Below, in pieces: positions 7,466-12,581 of a stretch of 12,581 nucleotides of DNA. The stretch lies in NCBI GenBank assembly GCA_030152675.1, contig JASLIY010000193.1:1-12581 (forward strand), given 5' to 3'. Each line of letters begins with the position of its first letter. Position 1 is the stretch's first letter. The position numbers were made by a program, and so were the translations under genes. The notes under the pieces were generated by a model. The model was not told where the DNA came from. It saw only the letters and a program-made list of their open reading frames with translations, and did no database searches. The DNA comes from Acinetobacter sp. (GTDB lineage: Bacteria; Pseudomonadota; Gammaproteobacteria; Pseudomonadales; Moraxellaceae).

Positions 7466-8326
7466 TTAATGCCCAGTGATGGTAATTTTGGCACCGGCAT
7501 TGGTACCGTTCATCATTTTTAAGCCACTGATTTGAACATCACCAATGGATTTGGCATCTTTGCTGCCCAATTGGATGCTTTGAACATAGATATCAGTTTT
7601 ATTTTTCAAGGCCGTCACTTCTAAACCTTTGGTGGTTACTGCAACATCCACATTCAGATCCATGTTGGCAGAACCGGTATCGTTGATCTTGATTTTGCCC
7701 AATACGATATCACCGCCACCCGCAGCAGAAGCATCATGCAAAGACAAGTTGTTAATTTCTAGGCCACCAACCATTGAACCATTGAGCTTGATCATGGCGC
7801 CTTGTGGTGTATTCCCCAATTGAATATTTGCCGTCATCTGACCGGTTGAAAGAGAAAGTCCATTCAGGATCACAGCTTCAGTATCATCGGTAACACTATA
7901 GAATCCGCCCGCCTCTTCCTCAGCTTTCTTGGCTGCAGATACATTGATTTGACCCAGCTCGATATCAAGGCCAGCAATCGCAGCGCCAATATTTAAGAAA
8001 GCTTTACCTGCACCACCATCGGTATCAATAGTGATATCGGCAAAGTTACCCGAAGCCAGCGCAGAGTTGGTCGAAAGTTTTACATCATTAATATTGATTG
8101 CGCCCGCACTCGCAGTTCCACCCAAGCCCGTTTTATCAGCTGCCAAACCATCGCCATCGTAAACAGAGATACGATCGATGCCGATTTCAGTCAAACCAAT
8201 ACCGATGCTGATCCCATCTTGACCCGTGGTTGCACTCAGTGCAGCATCATCCATTTGTTGCATTGCCATTGCGTTGGCACTGATCGCTAAAGAAGAAACT
8301 AAAGCAAGTTTAGTGAATAATTTCAT
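7466..8326 (-). CDS. filA: FilA, secreted Gly-rich beta protein, likely substrate of the fil export genes
   Basis: This encodes 286 residues. Residues 1-19 or 1-21 form a strong Sec signal peptide (Lys2, Lys6, hydrophobic core, cleavage at ANA or AMA). Next comes MDDAALSATTGQDGI (25-39), which matches the spacing of a double-glycine leader if Gln36 is -1: Gly35 at -2, Thr33 at -4, Leu30 at -7, Met25 at -12. The rest is alternating hydrophobic and polar residues with many Gly, Ala, Asn and Asp, suggesting a beta-solenoid or other repetitive beta fold. There is no cysteine and no tryptophan, which is common in extracellular fibre or surface proteins. The protein ends in KITITGH. GGAG lies 7 nt before the ATG. 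The gene is followed by its own terminator, consistent with a high-copy structural product next to low-copy export genes. No pilin motif (prepilin cleavage site or donor strand) is seen. Identity as FilA is supported by gene order beside pabB; function is inferred. Confidence 0.85.
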   Translation of the reverse strand: MKLFTKLALVSSLAISANAMAMQQMDDAALSATTGQDGISIGIGLTEIGIDRISVYDGDGLAADKTGLGGTASAGAININDVKLSTNSALASGNFADITIDTDGGAGKAFLNIGAAIAGLDIELGQINVSAAKKAEEEAGGFYSVTDDTEAVILNGLSLSTGQMTANIQLGNTPQGAMIKLNGSMVGGLEINNLSLHDASAAGGGDIVLGKIKINDTGSANMDLNVDVAVTTKGLEVTALKNKTDIYVQSIQLGSKDAKSIGDVQISGLKMMNGTNAGAKITITGH

Positions 8327-8330
8327 ACGG

Positions 8331-8344
8331 ACTCTCCCAAGAGT
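8331..8344 (-). promoter_or_regulatory. Hairpin overlapping the filA ribosome binding site
   Basis: On the filA transcript, ACTCT and AGAGT are perfect 5-bp arms around the loop TGGG, and the Shine-Dalgarno GGGAG is split between the loop and the 3' arm. The structure ends 4 nt before the ATG. The stem is short and may be only marginally stable, but it is placed to limit ribosome access. Confidence 0.35.
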
Positions 8345-8424
8345 TTTTTTTCATTGTTGGCTACTCTCCGTCGTTTCAAGTTGTTTTTATTTTTCTGACA
8401 ACCGAAACATCATCCTTGAGTAGT

Positions 8425-8434
8425 TGCTTAAGCA
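8425..8434. promoter_or_regulatory. 10-bp palindrome between filA and pabB
   Basis: TGCTTAAGCA is a perfect palindrome, flanked by TAG on one side and CTA on the other with a one-base offset. It lies about 100 nt upstream of the filA start. It could be an operator half of the divergent control region; no known regulator is recognised. Confidence 0.3.
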
Positions 8435-8457
8435 CTATTAAACTAACCCTATGTTAC

Positions 8458-8485
8458 TTTTTGTTCAACTATTGTTGAACAAAAA
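8458..8485. promoter_or_regulatory. 12-bp perfect inverted repeat, probable operator of filA and/or pabB
   Basis: TTTTTGTTCAAC and GTTGAACAAAAA are perfect 12-bp arms around the 4-bp spacer TATT. It lies in the divergent region, about 130 nt from the filA ATG and 87 nt from the pabB ATG. As both genes are transcribed away from it, a terminator makes little sense; a dimeric repressor or activator site is more likely. The layout (AAC, four bases, GTT) is of the kind bound by TetR-family regulators, but I cannot assign one. Confidence 0.6.
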
Positions 8486-8510
8486 CACAGAATACCCGAT
8501 AAACGGTATT

Positions 8511-8539
8511 TACACATCACCAAGCCAAACAACTATAGT
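8511..8539 (+). promoter_or_regulatory. Candidate sigma70 promoter for pabB
   Basis: TACACA (8511-8516) and TATAGT (8534-8539) are 17 bp apart. The -10 box is strong (5 of 6) and the -35 is moderate (4 of 6). The start point would fall near 8546, giving a leader of about 26 nt. No clear Shine-Dalgarno is present in that leader. Confidence 0.5.
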
Positions 8540-8571
8540 AAGATTATTCATCTTCAGACCCGAACGCTGTA

Positions 8572-9996
8572 ATGTCAGATATTTCAATTTTCCAAAAAAA
8601 TTTGTGTAGTTCAGCACGCAGCAGTGCAAGTATATTGCAGGCACTGCAGTCATTATTCGGCTGTGTTTACCTCGAAGATCAAAATTCCCCGACAATTTCG
8701 TTTCTCCCAGAGGCATATTGTCAACTGAGTGAACATAAAACAGACATTCAGACCAGAACAAACTTACAACACTATAGTTACATTGAGCACGATGGCGATC
8801 AGCACGAATTTATAAAACACTTTATTCAGTTTCAGCCTGCACCCGCAGCAGATCCGAGCAGCACTCCAACCCAGCAGACCACCACAGGTTTTCAAGGCGG
8901 CTATATCGGTTTCGTTGATTACAACTATGCCGCCAAGCAACAGGTCAAGAGTGCCACAACGGCCCAACCACAGTTTTATATCGGTCGCTATAGCAGTTAT
9001 TTAAAACGCGAATCTCAGCATTGGGTCTTTTATAGCCATGATGCGCAGGCCAGCGATATCTTCACCCTAGTGACCTCCTTGATCGACAATCACAACACCA
9101 AACTCAATACAGACCAGACGCCAAACGCAGCTAAGTTTCATCTGACACAGCCCTGTGCTGCCGTGTGGACAAAAGCACAATATCAACAAGCCTTTGAACG
9201 AGTTCAGGATTACATCCGTGCTGGCGATTGTTATCAAATCAATCTCACTCAGCAATTTACAGGCACAGCAAAGGGCGACTTGATCGAAACTGCCGAGCAA
9301 TTCTGGCAATTGACTGCAGCCCCCTATGCCGCTTATCTCAAATTGCCAGACTTTGAATTACTCAGTTGTTCACCCGAGTTATTTATCGAGTTTGCGGCGG
9401 ATCGCCGTCTGATCACCAAACCGATTAAAGGCACCATGCCCCGATCGACAGACCCAGTACAGGATGCTCAGTACAAGCAACAACTGATTCAATCCGAGAA
9501 AGACCAAGCTGAAAATTTGATGATCGTAGATTTATTGCGTAACGATCTGAGTGTTTATGCTGAAGTTGGCTCGGTGAAAACCCCAAAACTGTTTGAGATT
9601 GAATCTTTTAATCAAGTGCATCACATGGTCAGCGAAGTCAGAGCCACACTGACCCAAGACACCAATCCCTTTGATTTACTGATGTCGGCACTACCGGGGG
9701 GATCGATTACCGGTGCACCCAAGATCCGTGCGATGCAGATCATTGAAGAGCTCGAAGTTGCACCGCGCGGTGCCTATTGTGGCTCAATTGGTTATTTTAA
9801 TTTTGATGGTACTGGGCGCTGGAACATCTTGATTCGTTCCATCCAAAAACATCAAGATCAGGTCAGTCTTTGGGCGGGTGGTGGCATCACCATCGCCTCA
9901 GACTGTGATGCCGAATATCAAGAATGTTTCGACAAAGTGTCTGCCCTACTGGATTTACTCAATACTTGGCAACAAGCACCCGCGGGTTCGCTTTAG
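8572..9996 (+). CDS. pabB: Aminodeoxychorismate synthase component I
   Basis: This encodes 474 residues. PabB converts chorismate to 4-amino-4-deoxychorismate, using ammonia from the PabA glutaminase, on the way to p-aminobenzoate and folate in the cytoplasm. The chorismate-binding domain fills the C-terminal two thirds, from about residue 200: YIRAGDCYQINLTQQF (214-229), PIKGT with the PabB-type active-site Lys286, AENLMIVDLLRND (313-325), HHMVSEVRATL, LPGGSITGAPK (374-384), RGAYCGSIGYFNFDG, and a final AEYQECFDK. The N-terminal part has FQGGYIGFVDYNY, typical of the family. Lys in PIKGT and the lack of a visible LLES tryptophan-binding motif favour PabB over anthranilate synthase TrpE. An in-frame stop at 8539 and no other ATG between support the start, though no good Shine-Dalgarno precedes it. 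It is transcribed alone, divergent from filA and convergent with hisC. Confidence 0.92.
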   Translation: MSDISIFQKNLCSSARSSASILQALQSLFGCVYLEDQNSPTISFLPEAYCQLSEHKTDIQTRTNLQHYSYIEHDGDQHEFIKHFIQFQPAPAADPSSTPTQQTTTGFQGGYIGFVDYNYAAKQQVKSATTAQPQFYIGRYSSYLKRESQHWVFYSHDAQASDIFTLVTSLIDNHNTKLNTDQTPNAAKFHLTQPCAAVWTKAQYQQAFERVQDYIRAGDCYQINLTQQFTGTAKGDLIETAEQFWQLTAAPYAAYLKLPDFELLSCSPELFIEFAADRRLITKPIKGTMPRSTDPVQDAQYKQQLIQSEKDQAENLMIVDLLRNDLSVYAEVGSVKTPKLFEIESFNQVHHMVSEVRATLTQDTNPFDLLMSALPGGSITGAPKIRAMQIIEELEVAPRGAYCGSIGYFNFDGTGRWNILIRSIQKHQDQVSLWAGGGITIASDCDAEYQECFDKVSALLDLLNTWQQAPAGSL

Positions 9997-10033
9997 TCCT
10001 ATACAGCGCTAAATCCATAAAATCTAAATTAAA

Positions 10034-10063
10034 AATCGCCCAGTGAGTCATCACTGGGCGATT
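10034..10063. terminator. Terminator shared by convergent pabB and hisC
   Basis: A perfect 13-bp stem (10034-10046 with 10051-10063) closes a 4-nt loop, GTCA. On the minus strand it is followed by ATTTTTAATTT-type sequence, a good U-tract ending the hisD-hisC transcript about 75 nt past hisC. On the plus strand the tail is ATTGTGTTG, a weaker U-tract, so for pabB it acts less strongly or as a block to opposing polymerase. Confidence 0.88.
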
Positions 10064-10135
10064 GTGTTGATGTCTGCATTGTCAGCCGCAATTGAGCTCA
10101 ATCAACAGCTTCATACGGCAGATTGGATCAGAACC

Positions 10136-11230
10136 TTAAATCAGAATCTCGTTTTTTAAGGTCTCGAGTAAACGTAAGTTCTGTGCCTCTGTGCCTACGG
10201 TAATACGTAAGAACTGATTAATCCGTGGTTGATTGAAGTAACGTACGATGATGCCACGCGCACGTAAGGCTTGCGCCAACTCACCCGCATCATGCTCAGG
10301 TTGACGTGCAAAAACGAAATTGGCTTTGGACGGCAGAACCTCAAAACCCAAAGCACTTAATCCTGCCGAGAGACGTTCACGACAGTCGATCACTTTTTGG
10401 CACTGTGCTTCAAAGTAAGCCTGATCCTCGAAGGAAGCCGTCGCTGCGGCAATCGCAAAGCGATCAATCGGATAAGAGTTAAAGCTATTTTTGACCGCTT
10501 CAAGCGCTGCAATCAAATGCGGTTGCGCAATGGCAAAGCCGACACGTAATCCGGCGAGTGAACGTGACTTCGAGGTGGTCTGACATACCACTAGATTTTC
10601 ATATTGCGCGACCAAGCTCACGGCAGAAGCGGCACCAAAATCAACATAAGCCTCATCGATCACCACCACCGTATTGGGATTGGCTTTTAAGATCACTTCG
10701 ATCTGATCCAAGCTCAGCGCAATACTGGTTGGTGCATTTGGATTGGCAATGATCACGCCACCATTGGGCTGTGCATAGTCTGAAGGCTCAATTTCAAAGC
10801 GATCATTCAGAGGCACCAAACGCGTTTTGACTTCAAAAAACTGGCTATAAACGGGATAAAAGCTATAGCTAATATCTGGATGTAGGATTGGCTGTTGTTG
10901 TAGAAAAAACGCTTTAAAGATATGCGCCAAGACTTCATCCGAACCGTTACCCACAAAGACTTGCTCTACCGGTACTTGCTGCTGCTGCGCAATCGCCTGT
11001 TTCAATACACTGGCGTCTGGATCAGGATACAAACGTAAGGCATCCGCAGAATGTGCCAGCACTGCCTGTACCGCCTCAACCACTTTGGCTGAAGGTGGAT
11101 ACGGGTTTTCATTGGTGTTGAGTTTTAAAAGATTTTCAACCTTCGGTTGTTCACCCGGCACATAAGGCTCTAGTGTGCGAACCATCGGGCTCCAAAAGCG
11201 CATGTGTTGCGTCGTTGTTTGTGTAGACAT
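10136..11230 (-). CDS. hisC: Histidinol-phosphate aminotransferase
   Basis: This encodes 364 residues, the usual HisC length. HisC transfers an amino group from glutamate to imidazole acetol phosphate to give L-histidinol phosphate, using pyridoxal phosphate. Fold-type I aminotransferase motifs appear in order: [11 protein letters not shown] (37-47), [15 protein letters not shown] (94-108), [23 protein letters not shown] (161-173), [10 protein letters not shown] (189-198) with the cofactor-binding Asp and Tyr, and [16 protein letters not shown], in which Lys221 should form the Schiff base. FLRITVGT near the C-terminus holds the substrate-carboxylate Arg. The start at 11230 has GGGAAA-like sequence upstream; the alternative Met10 has no better site. 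It follows hisD by 79 nt and is surely co-transcribed, ending at the strong hairpin before pabB. Other aminotransferases of this fold are possible in principle, but the hisD neighbour settles the call. Confidence 0.94.
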   Translation of the reverse strand: MSTQTTTQHMRFWSPMVRTLEPYVPGEQPKVENLLKLNTNENPYPPSAKVVEAVQAVLAHSADALRLYPDPDASVLKQAIAQQQQVPVEQVFVGNGSDEVLAHIFKAFFLQQQPILHPDISYSFYPVYSQFFEVKTRLVPLNDRFEIEPSDYAQPNGGVIIANPNAPTSIALSLDQIEVILKANPNTVVVIDEAYVDFGAASAVSLVAQYENLVVCQTTSKSRSLAGLRVGFAIAQPHLIAALEAVKNSFNSYPIDRFAIAAATASFEDQAYFEAQCQKVIDCRERLSAGLSALGFEVLPSKANFVFARQPEHDAGELAQALRARGIIVRYFNQPRINQFLRITVGTEAQNLRLLETLKNEILI

Positions 11231-11244
11231 TTTTATTTCCCAAT

Positions 11245-11290
11245 CTCAGTTCAGTCGCTCCGTTCTGTTCGATGCAGAGGCTGAGCTGAG
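11245..11290 (-). promoter_or_regulatory. Potential stem-loop in the hisD-hisC spacer
   Basis: On the transcript, CTCAGCTCAG pairs with CTGAACTGAG at 9 of 10 positions around a 26-nt loop, just upstream of the hisC ribosome binding site. No U-tract follows, so it is not a terminator. It could affect mRNA processing or translation of hisC, or be without effect. Confidence 0.25.
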
Positions 11291-11309
11291 GATATAAGCT
11301 TAACCTGAC

Positions 11310-12581
11310 TTAATAACGATAACGTGCTGAACGCGCGTGTGCATCCAAGTCTTCTTGTTGGGCCAGAATATCAGCGGTTTTCGCCAATGTTTTCACGCCT
11401 TGCTCAGAACACATGATCAGACTGCTGCGTTTTTGGAAGTCATAGACACCCAGCGGAGAAGAGAAACGTGCAGTGCCCGATGTCGGCAAGACATGGTTCG
11501 GACCCGCACAGTAATCACCAATGGCTTCAGGGGTAAAGCGCCCCATAAAAATCGCCCCAGCATGTCGAATCTGCTCAGACATCTGTTCCGCGTCATCCAA
11601 GCATAACTCAAGATGCTCTGGTGCCACCTGATTGATCAAGTCGATCGCTTCTTGACGATCTTTGACCAAGACCAACGCGCCCCGATTGGCAATTGAAGTT
11701 CGAGCAATCTCGGCTTTTGGCAAGGCAGCCAAATGCGTTTCGATTGCGACAGCCACAGCATCCAACAATTGTGGATCTGGACTGATAAAAATTGCTTGAG
11801 CCACAGTATCATGCTCGGCTTGGGACAAGACATCCATCGCCAGCCATTCTGAATTATTTTCCCCTTCGGCATAAACCAAAATCTCAGATGGCCCCGCGAT
11901 CATATCGATCCCAACCTGACCAAACACCGCACGTTTTGCCGCAGCAACAAAGCGATTGCCTGGTCCTGTGATTTTATCCACTGCTGGAATGCTTGCCGTA
12001 CCATAAGCCAATGCTGCAACCGCTTGCGCGCCGCCAATCGTAAATACCCGATCAACCCCGGCCAGATATGCAGCCGCAAGTACCAACGGATTCAACTCAC
12101 CCTTCGGTGCAGGCACCACCATGATGATTTCAGGCACGCCCGCCACATGTGCAGGAATCGCATTCATCAACACCGATGATGGGTAGGAAGCCAATCCCCC
12201 CGGCACATAGATGCCAACTCGATCTAAGGGCGTGACTTTTTGACCTAAGGTATTGCCCAGTGCATCGACATAAGTCCAACCGTCTTGTTTCTGTGCCTGA
12301 TGGAAGGCACGAATCCGTTCAGCCGCCAACTCTAAGGCTTGACGTACTTCAGGATCGAGTCCTTCAAAGGCTGATTTTAATTGGGCTTGGCTGAGTTCGA
12401 GCTCTGAAAATTGATGCGCTGGATGTCGATCGAACTGTTGCGTAAGTTGAAGTACATGAGCATCACCATGCTGACGCACATCGGCGATGATTTGATCTAC
12501 AGTTTTTAAAAGTTCGGGATCACTCACTGTTTCAAAAGCCAACAAGTCTGCAAAAACTTGTTTAAAATTTTGATCTTGAGT
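11310..12581 (-). CDS. hisD: Histidinol dehydrogenase (extreme N-terminus beyond window edge)
   Basis: 423 codons are visible and the frame is open to the right edge. HisD oxidises L-histidinol to L-histidine in two NAD-dependent steps and needs zinc. Family motifs in order are [78 protein letters not shown] with zinc-ligand Gln and His, VAPEHLEL with the catalytic Glu-His pair, [20 protein letters not shown] with the zinc-ligand Asp, and a final [10 protein letters not shown] carrying the last zinc-ligand His. A TTG at 12545 could be misread as the start, but twelve more codons in frame ([12 protein letters not shown]) match the HisD N-terminus as I remember it from Acinetobacter, so only about five residues should be missing. 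hisC follows 79 nt downstream; hisG is the expected gene upstream, outside the window. Confidence 0.95.
   Translation of the reverse strand, partial: TQDQNFKQVFADLLAFETVSDPELLKTVDQIIADVRQHGDAHVLQLTQQFDRHPAHQFSELELSQAQLKSAFEGLDPEVRQALELAAERIRAFHQAQKQDGWTYVDALGNTLGQKVTPLDRVGIYVPGGLASYPSSVLMNAIPAHVAGVPEIIMVVPAPKGELNPLVLAAAYLAGVDRVFTIGGAQAVAALAYGTASIPAVDKITGPGNRFVAAAKRAVFGQVGIDMIAGPSEILVYAEGENNSEWLAMDVLSQAEHDTVAQAIFISPDPQLLDAVAVAIETHLAALPKAEIARTSIANRGALVLVKDRQEAIDLINQVAPEHLELCLDDAEQMSEQIRHAGAIFMGRFTPEAIGDYCAGPNHVLPTSGTARFSSPLGVYDFQKRSSLIMCSEQGVKTLAKTADILAQQEDLDAHARSARYRY

Noticed and set aside
8345..8440. A filA promoter with TTGTCA as -35 box
   Set aside because: The -35 matches 5 of 6 bases, but the hexamer 17 bp downstream (TGAAAC) is a poor -10; no convincing filA promoter was found by eye.
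8572..9996. pabB as anthranilate synthase TrpE or isochorismate synthase
   Set aside because: PIKGT lysine of the PabB type is present and the LLES tryptophan-binding motif is not seen; genomic setting beside fil also fits pabB in Acinetobacter.
12543..12545. TTG at 12545 as the hisD start
   Set aside because: The frame continues upstream to the window edge with residues matching the HisD N-terminus, and no ribosome site precedes the TTG.

Overview
The window looks like chromosomal DNA of an Acinetobacter species (Moraxellaceae, Gammaproteobacteria). The main reason is the pairing of a recognisable filA-filB-filC-filD-filE-filF cluster with a neighbouring pabB gene. The N-terminal region of HisD also reads like Acinetobacter HisD as I remember it. 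GC content looks mid-40s by eye (not computed), which would suit a non-baumannii species. I see no insertion sequence, tRNA, rRNA, CRISPR array or sign of recent transfer.

Layout, left to right: positions 1-8326 hold six genes, all on the minus strand, transcribed right to left as filA (7466-8326), filB (6370-7203), filC (5131-6318), filD (3454-5118), filE (1884-3443) and filF (1-1727, cut by the window edge). A good intrinsic terminator follows filA, so filA probably also gives a separate short transcript. filB-C-D-E are tightly packed, with gaps of 51, 12 and 10 nt. filF follows after a 156-nt spacer made partly of short tandem repeats. A divergent 245-nt control region separates filA from pabB (8572-9996, plus strand). 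pabB converges on hisC (10136-11230) and hisD (11310 to the right edge), with a shared strong hairpin terminator between them.

The housekeeping part is ordinary: PabB makes aminodeoxychorismate for folate, and HisD and HisC act late in histidine synthesis. The interesting part is fil. These genes are commonly labelled 'putative pilus assembly', yet no chaperone, usher, pilin or type IV pilus ATPase is visible here. The set is a secreted, cysteine-free, glycine-rich beta protein (FilA), a C39-type papain-like peptidase (FilB), an outer-membrane barrel with an N-terminal helical extension (FilC), a FadL-family barrel (FilD), a periplasmic protein with a long Pro/Gln/Ala-rich linker and a MalM-like C-terminus (FilE), and a large lipoprotein (FilF). 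From memory of the families, this parts list resembles the Pseudomonas Fap functional-amyloid export operon (FapC/FapD/FapF). FilA also carries a double-glycine-leader-like motif just after its signal peptide, which makes it a candidate substrate of FilB. That model is inference.
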